Shown: positions 51,471-60,066 of the stretch, piece by piece | Numbering within the stretch: the first letter of the stretch is position 1 | Layout of the letters: the number at the start of each line of letters is the position of its first letter | Origin: Burkholderia paludis | GTDB taxonomy: Bacteria; Pseudomonadota; Gammaproteobacteria; Burkholderiales; Burkholderiaceae | DNA length: 64,000 bases | Reading direction: 5' to 3' | NCBI RefSeq assembly: GCF_000732615.1 | Contig: NZ_JPGL01000007.1 | Span: 62,001 to 126,000 of the forward strand | The notes under the pieces: generated by a model | Databases searched by the model: none | Told to the model about the DNA's origin: nothing | Seen by the model: only the letters and a program-made list of their open reading frames with translations | Position numbers and translations under genes: made by a program

Positions 51471-52049
51471 ATGCACTATCACCCCGACGACATCGCCCGG
51501 TTGTTTCTGGGCGTGCCGACGCTGCGGCTGAACCGCCCTGCTCCGGCCGAACGGTTCCTGGCCGACGCCGTCGATACCGGCGCCGAACTCGCGCACGTGC
51601 TGCGCGACTATCCGGCGCTGCGCTACCAGCCGCTCGACTTCCACTATCTGTGCCAGCAAAGCCTGTCCGTGCTCGACGACGCGGTGCTGGCCGCCCTGAC
51701 GTGCGAGCCCGAACACGGATGGCGCGGCGCGCACTGGGCCGCGCTGCTGATCGCGCTGTCGGGCGACGCGCGCCATCTTCCGCGCCTCGACGAAGTCAGG
51801 CGCCATCGCGGCGTCGCATGGACGGCCGGGCTGGCCGAAGCCGCCGTGCGCCCGGATGCGCCGTCTTCGGCCTCCCGCTGCTGCCGGCTGATCGTCGACC
51901 TTCGGCGCCAGCTCGCCGCGCTGCCGCGGGTCGCCGTGCGCCTGCGCAGCCGGCCGCCCGCCGACCGCGTCGCGGCGCAGGCAGCGGCCGTCCGCGCCGC
52001 GTATCGACGCGGCGACGTCGCCGCGGCGCTGGCGCTCGCCCGCGGCTAG
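51471..52049 (+). CDS. Hypothetical protein, 192 residues
   Basis: From ATG 51471 the frame encodes a helical, Arg/Ala-rich soluble protein with repeated leucine spacing, a pattern of helical hairpins (HWAALLIALSGDARHLPRLDEVRRHRGVAWTAG region). No family is recognised. It lies 203 nt after the MFS gene and converges with the ABC ATPase gene, 35 nt away. It could be an accessory part of the biosynthetic group or unrelated. Codon use is ordinary, and the ribosome site is weak. Confidence 0.6.
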   Translation: MHYHPDDIARLFLGVPTLRLNRPAPAERFLADAVDTGAELAHVLRDYPALRYQPLDFHYLCQQSLSVLDDAVLAALTCEPEHGWRGAHWAALLIALSGDARHLPRLDEVRRHRGVAWTAGLAEAAVRPDAPSSASRCCRLIVDLRRQLAALPRVAVRLRSRPPADRVAAQAAAVRAAYRRGDVAAALALARG

Positions 52050-52084
52050 GTTCGCGACGGCCCGCCGGCCGTCGCCGTCACGGC

Positions 52085-52993
52085 TCACTCGACGTTGTCC
52101 GACACGTCCGTCATGCGGATCATGTGCGGCCGCACGCCGTCGTCGTCCACCGCCGCCTCCTTCGGATGGATCAACGCTTCGAGCCGCGCCTTGGTCGCGA
52201 CGAATTCGGGCGTATTGACCTGCGACGCATCGCGCGGCCGCGGCACCGGCACCTCGATCAGTTCCTGCACCGCGCCCGGATTCGCCTTCAGCACGAGAAT
52301 CCGGTCCGCCAGCAGGATCGCCTCGTCGAGATCGTGCGTGATGAACAGGATCGTCACGTCGATATTGCGCCAGATGTCGAGCAGATGCGCCTGCATCCTC
52401 GCCCGCGTCTGCGCGTCGAGCGCGCCGAACGGCTCGTCCATCAGCAGGATGCGCGGACGGTTCGCGAGCGCGCGGGCGATCGCCACGCGCTGCTTCATCC
52501 CGCCCGACAACTGGTGCGGATACACGTCCGCGAAACGCGTCAGCCCGACGAGATCGAGCCACTGCAGCGCTTCGCGCTCGGATTCGCCGCTGCCGCTGCC
52601 GTTCATCCGCAGGCCGAACATCACGTTCTTCTTCACGGTGAGCCACGGGAACAGCGTATAGCCCTGGAACACCATCCCGCGATCGGCGCCCGGCCCCTGC
52701 ACGGGCTTGCCGTCCAGCAGCACCTCGCCGCTCGTCTGCGCGTCGAGCCCGGCAAGGATCCGGATCAACGTCGACTTGCCGCAACCGGACGGGCCGATCA
52801 CGCACACGAACTCGCGCCGGTACGTACGGAAACTGATGTCGTCGAGTGCGACACATTCGCCCTGCGGCGACCGGAAACGCTTGCCGACATGGCGCACGTC
52901 GAGTATCACGTCGCGGCTTTTCAGCCGCGCGAAGCGCTCGCGCACCGCGTCGGATTGCATCAGGTAATCGGGAACGGCTTGCGGGTTCTGCAT
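52085..52993 (-). CDS. ABC transporter ATP-binding protein (guanidine locus)
   Basis: A 302-residue NitT/TauT-type ATPase. Walker A is GPSGCGKS, the Q-loop is [12 protein letters not shown], the signature is [10 protein letters not shown] and Walker B is [13 protein letters not shown], then the H-loop THDLDEA. The tail beyond residue 240 is longer than usual. It energises the permease encoded 45 nt upstream. The start ATG 52993 has GGAGA before it. Together with the permease and the binding protein on the opposite strand it would import guanidine or a related cation. It is the last gene of the riboswitch-controlled minus-strand operon. Confidence 0.93.
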   Translation of the reverse strand: MQNPQAVPDYLMQSDAVRERFARLKSRDVILDVRHVGKRFRSPQGECVALDDISFRTYRREFVCVIGPSGCGKSTLIRILAGLDAQTSGEVLLDGKPVQGPGADRGMVFQGYTLFPWLTVKKNVMFGLRMNGSGSGESEREALQWLDLVGLTRFADVYPHQLSGGMKQRVAIARALANRPRILLMDEPFGALDAQTRARMQAHLLDIWRNIDVTILFITHDLDEAILLADRILVLKANPGAVQELIEVPVPRPRDASQVNTPEFVATKARLEALIHPKEAAVDDDGVRPHMIRMTDVSDNVE

Positions 52994-53038
52994 GATGGTC
53001 TCCGCGGAAATCGGTCGATGGGGGCGGGTCAACGGGCG

Positions 53039-54013
53039 TCACGCTTTCAGCGTGCGGTCCCACGGAAACAGCTTGCGGCCGAGCAGCGCGAGCACGATGT
53101 CGGTGCCCAGCCCGATGATTCCGATCATCAGGATCGCCGCATAGACGTTGTCGAAATGCTGGTAGCGCGCCTGCTGGCTGATGTACCACGTGATGCCCGA
53201 GCTCGTGCCGACCAGTTCGGCGACGATCAGGTAGGTCCACGCCCAGCCGAGCAGGATCCGCTGGTCGCGATACAGGTCCGGCAGCACGCCGGGGATCACC
53301 ACGTGGGTGAGCAGCTTCAGTCGCTTCGTGCCGAGCGTCATCGCGGCCTCGAACAGCCCGTATTCGAGCTTGCGCGTCGTGTTCGCGACGATCAGCACCT
53401 GCTGGAACAGCGTCCCGATCACGATGATCGCGACCTTCGGCGCGTCGTAGATGCCGAGCACCGCGACCATCAGCGCGCCGAACGCCGGCGCGGGCAGGTA
53501 GCGGAAAAACTCCAGGAACGGCTCCTGCAGCCTGGCGAGCGCACTGAAGGTGCCGCAGACGATGCCGAGCGGCACGCCGATCGCGGACGAGATCGCGAAG
53601 CCCCAGAAGATGATCCGGATGCTGTGCCACAGGCTTTCGTGCAGCCATACGCCGTCGCGCGATGCCGGCGGCGTCGTGAACGCCGTGTAGAACGCGCGCA
53701 GCACCTGATGCGGCGCAGGCAGGTAGACCGGGTTCGCGCGCACGCCTTCGGGCACGGCGGCATGCGTCGCGCGCGCATGCGCGAGCTCGTCGTCGAACAC
53801 GTCGCGGTCGATCTGCATGCCGGGCTGGAAATAGTCGACGCTTCCCGGGTTCGTGATGCGCATTTGCGGATGCCAGACGAACGGCACATAGCTGATCAGG
53901 CACCAGACGGCGAACGGCAGCAGGAAGGACGCCGCGCCGAGCGTCCATTTGCCGCGCGTCGTCAGCTCGCGGCGCACCGCGAGCCATCCGGTCGTGTTGC
54001 GGGTCATTGACAT
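53039..54013 (-). CDS. ABC transporter permease (guanidine locus)
   Basis: A 324-residue NitT/TauT-type inner-membrane permease. A long extra N-terminal periplasmic stretch (about 50-115) follows the first helix. The core has 5 more helices, and the EAA loop is seen as EAAMTLGTKRLKLLTHVVIPG. A GGAGATTCCC ribosome site precedes ATG 54013. It lies 160 nt downstream of the carboxylase gene and 45 nt upstream of the ATPase gene. With the binding protein it imports guanidine or a guanidine-like compound; the substrate is inferred from the locus. Confidence 0.92.
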   Translation of the reverse strand: MSMTRNTTGWLAVRRELTTRGKWTLGAASFLLPFAVWCLISYVPFVWHPQMRITNPGSVDYFQPGMQIDRDVFDDELAHARATHAAVPEGVRANPVYLPAPHQVLRAFYTAFTTPPASRDGVWLHESLWHSIRIIFWGFAISSAIGVPLGIVCGTFSALARLQEPFLEFFRYLPAPAFGALMVAVLGIYDAPKVAIIVIGTLFQQVLIVANTTRKLEYGLFEAAMTLGTKRLKLLTHVVIPGVLPDLYRDQRILLGWAWTYLIVAELVGTSSGITWYISQQARYQHFDNVYAAILMIGIIGLGTDIVLALLGRKLFPWDRTLKA

Positions 54014-54173
54014 GGGAATCTCCGTATCGTTTCGGTTGCCGGTCGCGCGGATGCCGACAGGCCGCGCGACCGGGTGTGCATTGCAGTGCGCCGGTCGCGC
54101 CGGTCGCGCCGCCCGTGGCGGTCGCGCGGCAACGCCGCCGGGCGCCGCAGCAGGGTCGAACGCGCCGTCGTGC

Positions 54174-57100
54174 TCATGCGACCGCCTCGGCGGCGCCGGT
54201 CGTCATCACCATCAGCCGCTGGCCGGCCACCACCGCCGCGCCCGGCGCGCAGTCGATCGTCTCGATCGTGCCGTCGTCCGCCGCCGTCACCGTGACCTCC
54301 ATCTTCATCGACTCGACGATCGCGACGGCCTGCCCCGCGCTCACGCGCTCGCCGGCTTCGACCAGCACCTTCCATACGCTGCCGGACACGTCCGCCGCAA
54401 TCGCGCGCTGCGTATCGGCGAGCACCCCGGCGTCGCGCGCGGCTTCCGGATCGCCCGACGTCGCGTCGCCGACGTATTCGGCATGGCCGGCCGCCCGCCA
54501 CCGTTCGCGTTCCGCTTCGAACGCCGCCTGCTGCGACGCCTTGAACGCGGCGATCGAATCCGCCTCGTCGCGCAGGAAGCGGTTGTACTCGCCGAGATCG
54601 AACACCGATTCCTCGATCTCCAGCCCCGCCCGGCCCGCGATGAAATCCGCGCGCAGCGCCGCCAGCTCGGCCTCGCTCACCTCGTGAAAGCGGATCTCGT
54701 CGAAGAAGCGCAGCAGCCAGGGCTTGCCGGCTTCGAACTCGCGCGTGGTCCGGTGACGGTTCCACATCTGGACGGTGCGGCCGACGAACTGGTAGCCGCC
54801 GGGCCCCTCCATCCCGTACACGCACAGGTAGGCGCCGCCGATACCCACCGCGTTCTCCGGCGTCCAGGTCCGCGCCGGGTTGTATTTCGTCGTCACGAGC
54901 CGGTGACGCGGATCGAGCGGCGTCGCGACCGGCGCGCCGAGATACACGTCGCCGAGGCCCATCACCAGATAACGCGCGTCGAACACGATGCGCTTCACGT
55001 CGTCGATGCTGTCGAGACCGTTGATCCGGCGGATGAATTCGATATTGCTCGGACACCACGGCGCATCGGGCCGCACCGACTGCATGTAGCGCTCGATCGC
55101 GATGCGCGTCGACGGGTCGTCCCACGACAGCGGCAGGTGCACGATGCGGTTCGGCACGCGCATGTCGGCCACGTCGGGCAGTTCGCGCTCGGCCGCCTGC
55201 AGGTGCGCGAGCAGCGCGGCGAGCGGCAGCGCCCGGGCGTCGAACTGCACCTGCAGCGACCGGATGCCCGGCGTCAGGTCGAGCATGCCGGGCAGCCGGT
55301 GCGCGTCGAGCCAGCACATCAGCGCATGCACGCGAAAGCGCAGGTTCAGGTCGAGCGCGAGCGGCCCGTATTCGATCAGCACGTTCCGGTCGCCCGAGCG
55401 CCGGTAGACGACGCCGATGCCGCCCCCGGCCGACGGGTCGCGATCCAGCACGCAATCGTCCGGCGCGGCGCCGGCCGCATGCGGGAGCGCGTCGACGGCC
55501 GTCCCGGCCGACACGCGGGCGCGGACGAACTGCACGGTATCGCCCGGCCGCAGTTGGCCGAGCTTCCACAGCTCGTCGCGCACGACCGTCACGGGGCACA
55601 CGAAGCCGCCGAGGCTCGGGCCGTCCGGGCCGAGGATCACCGGCATGTCGCCGGTGAAGTCGACCGCGCCGATCGCATACGCGTTGTCGTGAATGTTGGA
55701 CGGGTGCAGGCCGGCCTCGCCGCCGTCCGCCCGCGCCCACTGCGGCTTCGGGCCGAGCAGCCGGACGCCGGTCCGGCTCGAGTTGTAATGGACCGTCCAC
55801 TGCGTGCGGTACAGCATCGCGATGTCGTCGCTCGTGAAGAAATCCGGCGCGCCGTGCGGGCCGTCGAGCACGCCGAGCGTCCATGCGTGCGTCAGCGCGG
55901 GGATGTCGGCCGTGGCCAGTGTCGCGCCGGCGTCGCCGCGCCCCGCATCGGCATCCAGATGCAGCACGTCGCCCTTGCGCAGCGCGCGCCCCGCATGGCC
56001 GCCGAACTGGCCGAGCGTGAAGGTCGCCTTGCTGCCGAGCGTGTCGGGCACCTGCAGCCCGCCTTTCACGGCCAGGCACGCGCGCACGCCGGCGCCCGTC
56101 ACGCCGCCCAGCTTCAGCACCGCGCCCGGCCGCGCACGCAGCACCTGCCAGAACGGTGCGGGCTCGCCGTCGAGCGTGGCCGCGAGCGGCGCGCCGCCGA
56201 GCACGAACAGCGCCCCGGTATTGAAGCGCAGCGTCGCGCCGACCATCGTGAACTCCAGCCCGGCCGCGTCGCGCGCATTGCCGAGCAACGCGTTCGCGAG
56301 ATCGAACGCGCGATCGTCCATCGGCCCGGACGGCGGCACGCCGACGCTCCAGTAGCCAACCCGCCCGGGCGTCTGCTGCACGGTGGTCTGCACGCCGCCG
56401 TCGAGCACGTCGATCGTGTGAGGCGCGAACGCGAAACGGGACAGGAAGGCCGTGGTCGCCGCGCCGCGCGCGAACGTGTCCGAGCCGGCGATCGCGCGCA
56501 GATAGTCGAGATTCGTCTCGATCCCGTACAGCCGGGTGCGCGCCAGCGCGTCCTGCAGCGCGGCCAGCGCATCGCGCCGGGTATCGCCGCGCACGATCAG
56601 CTTCGCGAGCAGCGGATCGTAATGCGCGCTGATCTCGGTGCCCGCGTCGATCCATCCGTCGACCCGCACGTCGTCCGGAAACGCGACGTGCGTCAGCAGC
56701 CCCGCGCTCGGCAGGAACTGCTTGTGCGGATCCTCGGCGTAAAGCCGTACCTGGATGCTCGCGCCGCGCGGCGCGACGGCGAGCGTGTCGAGCGGCGGCA
56801 GATCGCCCTCGGCCTGCAGGATCATCCATTCCACGAGGTCGATGCCCGTCACCGCTTCGGTCACGCAATGCTCGACCTGCAGCCGCGTGTTCACCTCGAG
56901 GAAGTAGAACCGGCGCGCCTGCGCGTCGAACACGAATTCGACCGTGCCGGCCGACGCGTAGCCGACCGCGCGGGCAAGCCCGACCGCGCTCGCGTGCAGC
57001 GCATCGCGCTCCGCGTCGGTCAGGCCCGGCGCGGGCGTTTCCTCGATCACCTTCTGGTTGCGCCGCTGCACCGAGCAGTCGCGTTCGCCGAGCGCGATCG

Positions 57101-57761
57101 CGCCGCCCCGGCCGTCGCCGAAGATCTGCACTTCGATGTGGCGCGCATGCTCGACGAACTTCTCCAGATACACGCCGGCATGCGCGAAATTCGCGCGGCC
57201 GAGCCGCACCACCGATTCGAACGCGGCGTCGAGTTGCGCGGCGTCGCGACACAGGGACATGCCGATCCCGCCGCCGCCCGCGGTGCTTTTCAGCATCACC
57301 GGATAGCCGATCGCGTCGGCTTGCGCGCGCGCCGCCATTGCGTCGTCGAGCAGGCCCGTGCCCGGCAGCAGCGCGACGCCCTGTGCGGCGGCGAGTTCGC
57401 GCGCGGTGTGCTTGAGGCCGAACGCGCGCATCTGGTCGCCGCGCGGCCCGATGAAACGCAAGCCCGCGGCTTCGCATGCGTCGGCGAAGCCGGCATGCTC
57501 GGACAGGAAGCCGTAGCCCGGATGCACGGCTTGCGCGCCCGTCCCGCGCGCGGCGGCGAGGATCGCCGCGACGTTCAGGTAGCTGTCCGCCGCCGGCGCG
57601 GGGCCGACCCGCACGGCTTCGTCGGCGAGCGTCACGTGACGGGCGTCGCGGTCGGCGTCCGAGTAGATCGCGACCGACGCGATCCCGAGCCGCTTCAGCG
57701 TGCGGATCACGCGGCACGCGATTTCGCCGCGGTTCGCGACGAGGACCTTGGCGAATCTCAT
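54174..57761 (-). CDS. Biotin-dependent guanidine carboxylase (annotated as urea carboxylase)
   Basis: A 1195-residue single-chain carboxylase. The biotin carboxylase part (1-450) has MRFAKVLVANRGEIACR, the ATP-grasp Gly loop STAGGGGIGM, and the catalytic EVNTRLQVEH. The carboxyltransferase part (about 480-1100) holds KipI/KipA-like halves (VPPSGPMDDRAFDLAN and DGPSLGGFVCPV) typical of urea/guanidine carboxylases. The biotin carrier ends the chain with VESMKMEV (Lys about 1153). Linked to a guanidine-I riboswitch and two DUF1989 subunits, the enzyme should carboxylate guanidine rather than urea. ATG 57761 overlaps the upstream stop (ATGA). No allophanate hydrolase is encoded in the window. 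Confidence 0.9.
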   Translation of the reverse strand: MRFAKVLVANRGEIACRVIRTLKRLGIASVAIYSDADRDARHVTLADEAVRVGPAPAADSYLNVAAILAAARGTGAQAVHPGYGFLSEHAGFADACEAAGLRFIGPRGDQMRAFGLKHTARELAAAQGVALLPGTGLLDDAMAARAQADAIGYPVMLKSTAGGGGIGMSLCRDAAQLDAAFESVVRLGRANFAHAGVYLEKFVEHARHIEVQIFGDGRGGAIALGERDCSVQRRNQKVIEETPAPGLTDAERDALHASAVGLARAVGYASAGTVEFVFDAQARRFYFLEVNTRLQVEHCVTEAVTGIDLVEWMILQAEGDLPPLDTLAVAPRGASIQVRLYAEDPHKQFLPSAGLLTHVAFPDDVRVDGWIDAGTEISAHYDPLLAKLIVRGDTRRDALAALQDALARTRLYGIETNLDYLRAIAGSDTFARGAATTAFLSRFAFAPHTIDVLDGGVQTTVQQTPGRVGYWSVGVPPSGPMDDRAFDLANALLGNARDAAGLEFTMVGATLRFNTGALFVLGGAPLAATLDGEPAPFWQVLRARPGAVLKLGGVTGAGVRACLAVKGGLQVPDTLGSKATFTLGQFGGHAGRALRKGDVLHLDADAGRGDAGATLATADIPALTHAWTLGVLDGPHGAPDFFTSDDIAMLYRTQWTVHYNSSRTGVRLLGPKPQWARADGGEAGLHPSNIHDNAYAIGAVDFTGDMPVILGPDGPSLGGFVCPVTVVRDELWKLGQLRPGDTVQFVRARVSAGTAVDALPHAAGAAPDDCVLDRDPSAGGGIGVVYRRSGDRNVLIEYGPLALDLNLRFRVHALMCWLDAHRLPGMLDLTPGIRSLQVQFDARALPLAALLAHLQAAERELPDVADMRVPNRIVHLPLSWDDPSTRIAIERYMQSVRPDAPWCPSNIEFIRRINGLDSIDDVKRIVFDARYLVMGLGDVYLGAPVATPLDPRHRLVTTKYNPARTWTPENAVGIGGAYLCVYGMEGPGGYQFVGRTVQMWNRHRTTREFEAGKPWLLRFFDEIRFHEVSEAELAALRADFIAGRAGLEIEESVFDLGEYNRFLRDEADSIAAFKASQQAAFEAERERWRAAGHAEYVGDATSGDPEAARDAGVLADTQRAIAADVSGSVWKVLVEAGERVSAGQAVAIVESMKMEVTVTAADDGTIETIDCAPGAAVVAGQRLMVMTTGAAEAVA

Positions 57762-58414
57762 GCGGCCTCCCAGATCGTGAGGCGCACGGGCGTCGGGCGG
57801 TAGCCGTTGCACGGATTGTTGAGCTGCGGGCAGTTCGAGATCAGCACCGTCACGTCCATCTCCGCGCGCAGCTCGACGTACTTGCCGGGGGCGGAAATGC
57901 CGTCCTCGAACGTCAGCCCGCCGAGCGGCGTGACGGGCACGTTCATGAAGAAGTTGACGTTGCCGACGAGGTCGCGCTTGGTGAGCCGCGCGCCCGCGCC
58001 GCACGTGCAATGCACGATCGCGTTGAGGAAGCTGTCGCGGCAGTTGTGCATGTGGCGCGTATCGGGCGCGTAGCGCACGGTGTTGCTCTCGGCCGCGCAG
58101 GCGCCGCCGAGCGTATCGTGGCGGCCGCAGGTATCGGCAACGATCGTCGCCATCGGGTTGCCCCGGTTCGACAGCAGCACGCTGCCCGCGCTCAGGTACA
58201 GGTTGCGCTGCGCGCGGATGGTGTCCTGGGCGCTGTAACGCTCCCCGGTGTCGTCGGACCGGTAGAACAGCGTGTCGACGGCCTGGTTGCCCTCCAGATC
58301 GAGGATGCGGAACACCTGCCCGCGCTTCAGGTCGTGCAGCCACGGTTCGCCGGCGTTCAGCGTGGTGTCGTGGATCGCGTCGCGCGTGTCGAGACGGCTT
58401 TCGATGATCGGCAT
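57758..58414 (-). CDS. DUF1989 protein, carboxyguanidine deiminase subunit (UAAP2 type)
   Basis: A 218-residue protein of the urea carboxylase-associated protein 2 family. Diagnostic segments: LDLEGNQAVDTLFYR, YSAQDTIRAQRNLYL, TCGRHDTLGGACAAESN and ISNCPQLNNPCNGYRPTP. Cysteines and histidines in these segments may bind Zn2+. In guanidine loci, two DUF1989 proteins form the carboxyguanidine deiminase that converts carboxyguanidine to allophanate. GAGGAG precedes ATG 58414, 11 nt after the sister gene. Its stop overlaps the carboxylase start. Confidence 0.9.
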   Translation of the reverse strand: MPIIESRLDTRDAIHDTTLNAGEPWLHDLKRGQVFRILDLEGNQAVDTLFYRSDDTGERYSAQDTIRAQRNLYLSAGSVLLSNRGNPMATIVADTCGRHDTLGGACAAESNTVRYAPDTRHMHNCRDSFLNAIVHCTCGAGARLTKRDLVGNVNFFMNVPVTPLGGLTFEDGISAPGKYVELRAEMDVTVLISNCPQLNNPCNGYRPTPVRLTIWEAA

Positions 58415-58425
58415 GGCCAGGCTCC

Positions 58426-59181
58426 TCATGCGAACAGGCGGTCGGTGTTCGCGAAGCCGCGCGTGTTCTCCGCGCAGGCGCGGCGGCACGGGTCGTCGCC
58501 GGGCGCGGCGCCGTCGGCCGGATACGCGCGGTACGCGATCAGCTTCACGGCCCCGGGCGCATAGTCCGGGCGCGGATCGAGCGGATGCGGCGCGGTCGAG
58601 AACGCCGCGAGCGTGTTCATCTCGAAGCGCAGGTCGACGGCGCTGCCCGCCGGCGAATGTCCGGCGACGAAATCCAGCGTGCCGTCGTCGCGCGTGTCGA
58701 GCCGGCTGAAGAAGTTGACGTTGGCGGCGAGATCGCGCGCCGACAGCCCGTATTTCGCGAGTTCGAGCACGAGGCTGTCGCGGCCGTTGCGGATCATCGC
58801 GTTGCGATCGGCCTGGTAGGACGTCGTGCCGTACTTGTGCGCGAACAGCCGCGCGTCGCCGACGCCGCCGAGCGGGTCGTGCCAGCCGAGCGTGTCGGCC
58901 GTGATCGACGCGATCACGCGCCCCATGTCGGTGTACAGCGCATGGCCGCGCGTGAGATGCGCGGTGTGCTGCGCCTTCAGCGTATCGGCCATGTTGTAGC
59001 GCTCGAGCGGGTCTTCGTGGCGATGAAACACGGCGGACAGGTTCGCGCCGCCGTCGACGTCGACGACGCGCAGCGCGAGACCGCGGCGCAGGATGCCGGA
59101 CCAGTGGGTTCCGGCGGGGATCAGCGTTTCCCACACGACGTGCGGCGGCGGGGCAAGGACGGCTTGGGGGCTCGGCGACAT
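58426..59181 (-). CDS. DUF1989 protein, carboxyguanidine deiminase subunit (UAAP1 type)
   Basis: A 251-residue sister of the following protein, matching urea carboxylase-associated protein 1: PAGTHWSGILRRG, DPLERYNMADTLKAQHTAHLT, GRVIASITADTLGWHDPLGG and NVNFFSRL. First gene of the minus-strand guanidine operon. I chose ATG 59181 because GGAG lies 6 nt upstream; an in-frame ATG at 59235 would abut the 3' end of the riboswitch and add 18 residues. The two DUF1989 subunits probably work as a complex on carboxyguanidine. A guanidine-I riboswitch ends about 57 nt upstream of the start. Confidence 0.88.
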   Translation of the reverse strand: MSPSPQAVLAPPPHVVWETLIPAGTHWSGILRRGLALRVVDVDGGANLSAVFHRHEDPLERYNMADTLKAQHTAHLTRGHALYTDMGRVIASITADTLGWHDPLGGVGDARLFAHKYGTTSYQADRNAMIRNGRDSLVLELAKYGLSARDLAANVNFFSRLDTRDDGTLDFVAGHSPAGSAVDLRFEMNTLAAFSTAPHPLDPRPDYAPGAVKLIAYRAYPADGAAPGDDPCRRACAENTRGFANTDRLFA

Positions 59182-59237
59182 GGCGGCTCCGTGGATCGGT
59201 TGGACAAAAGGCGTGAGAGGGCGACCGAACGACATCG

Positions 59238-59366
59238 CGACCTCCCGGGCTTTTATCCCTCCGTGGAGCCTCGCCGTTTCCTCGCAGCGAGGAAGGGGCA
59301 AGACCGGATTGCTCTCGGACCAGCCGTCGCGCGACGCGAACGCCGCACGACCGGAACCCTAGCGAT
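59238..59366 (-). promoter_or_regulatory. Guanidine-I (ykkC class) riboswitch, minus-strand operon
   Basis: Read on the minus strand: CTAGGGTTCCGG (5' stem), GGCTGGTCCGAGAGC (conserved internal element), a variable hairpin with CCTCGCTGCGAGG, then ACGGAGGGATAAAAGCCCGGGAGG. These are the conserved blocks of the guanidine-I class. It sits in the leader of the DUF1989/carboxylase/transporter operon and should turn it on when guanidine is bound. Confidence 0.92.
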
Positions 59367-59811
59367 CCTGAAGATGATGCAAATTGCTTCGCACCTCTCG
59401 GGCAACCACCAAGCGAGTTGCGTGCCAGCTATCGCTCGACGGCTGCTCGACGGCTGCGCCGTGGCGCGCACACGCGGGCCGCGCCCGTCGCGCACGGCCA
59501 CCGCCTGCCCTCGCGGCGGGCGTGCGGCGCACCACGCAAACGCGCTCGCGCACCGGCGCAGTGCGCACCGCGCCCGCCTGCGCGGCACGATCCGTCGTGG
59601 CACGGGCATTGCTGGATGCACGCACCTTCACTTGAGGCCCCCCAGTCATGAACAAGCTCGACCTGCTCCGGCGTGCGCTGAGCGCGCTCTTTTCCGTCCG
59701 TTTCATCGAACTGCAGCGCGCCGTGCGCCGCCGCTGAACCACGCCGTCGCGCGCCGTTGGCACGCTTCTCGCTCGGCATGACGCCGAGAGGTGCGGCGGC
59801 GTCGCATCTTA
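59367..59811. other. Region between the two divergent riboswitches
   Basis: About 445 bases holding the promoters of both riboswitch-controlled arms. It contains a tandem direct repeat CTCGACGGCTG CTCGACGGCTG near 59435-59457 and a possible 29-codon frame (59648-59737). Nothing else is supported. Confidence 0.4.
59648..59737 (+). CDS. Possible 29-residue small protein
   Basis: ATG 59648 to TGA 59737 encodes MNKLDLLRRALSALFSVRF followed by an amphipathic basic tail ending in Arg-Arg-Arg. A GAGG about 10 nt upstream could serve as a ribosome site. The frame is short and may be chance, but the Lys/Leu/Arg amphipathic pattern is protein-like. It lies 80 nt before the plus-strand riboswitch. No function is assigned. 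Confidence 0.25.
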   Translation: MNKLDLLRRALSALFSVRFIELQRAVRRR

Positions 59812-59933
59812 GGGGTGCTAGGGTTCCGGTTCATCGAACGTCTGGTCCGAGAGCAGCCCGGCGCGGCTTCGTCCGATCGCGAGACCGGATGCGCACGTGC
59901 TACACGGCGGGACAAAAGCCCGGGAGACTGGCG
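59812..59933 (+). promoter_or_regulatory. Guanidine-I (ykkC class) riboswitch, plus-strand arm
   Basis: GGTGCTAGGGTTCCGG, then GTCTGGTCCGAGAGCAGCC and ACACGGCGGGACAAAAGCCC-GGGAGAC, the conserved guanidine-I blocks in order. It precedes the ABC substrate-binding gene by about 130 nt, with a strong hairpin between. This is a second aptamer, divergent from that at 59238-59366. Confidence 0.93.
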
Positions 59934-60004
59934 ATGGCAACGGCCGTCGCGCCTCTCCGTGGCCGCCCTGTTCGTTCCGCTTCCGCAGGAACCGGCCACG
60001 CGGC

Positions 60005-60028
60005 CGGACCGTGCATGGGCACGGTCCG
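60005..60028 (+). promoter_or_regulatory. Hairpin between riboswitch and binding-protein gene (candidate expression platform)
   Basis: CGGACCGTGC-ATGG-GCACGGTCCG, a perfect 10-bp stem. It lies 71 nt after the aptamer and about 38 nt before the start codon. No U-run follows, so any control would act on translation or by Rho rather than intrinsic termination. Confidence 0.5.
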
Positions 60029-60066
60029 TATCGACGATCCCGATCCCGGTCTCCTGGAGAACAACG

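Noticed and set aside
54174..57761. Urea carboxylase as the product name
   Set aside because: Two DUF1989 subunits and a guanidine-I riboswitch point to guanidine carboxylase; the sequence length and domains fit both, so context decides.
59791..60066. N-terminal extension of the ABC binding protein (longer open frame)
   Set aside because: The extension runs through the riboswitch aptamer and has no ribosome site; ATG 60067 has CTGGAGAAC upstream and begins a signal peptide.
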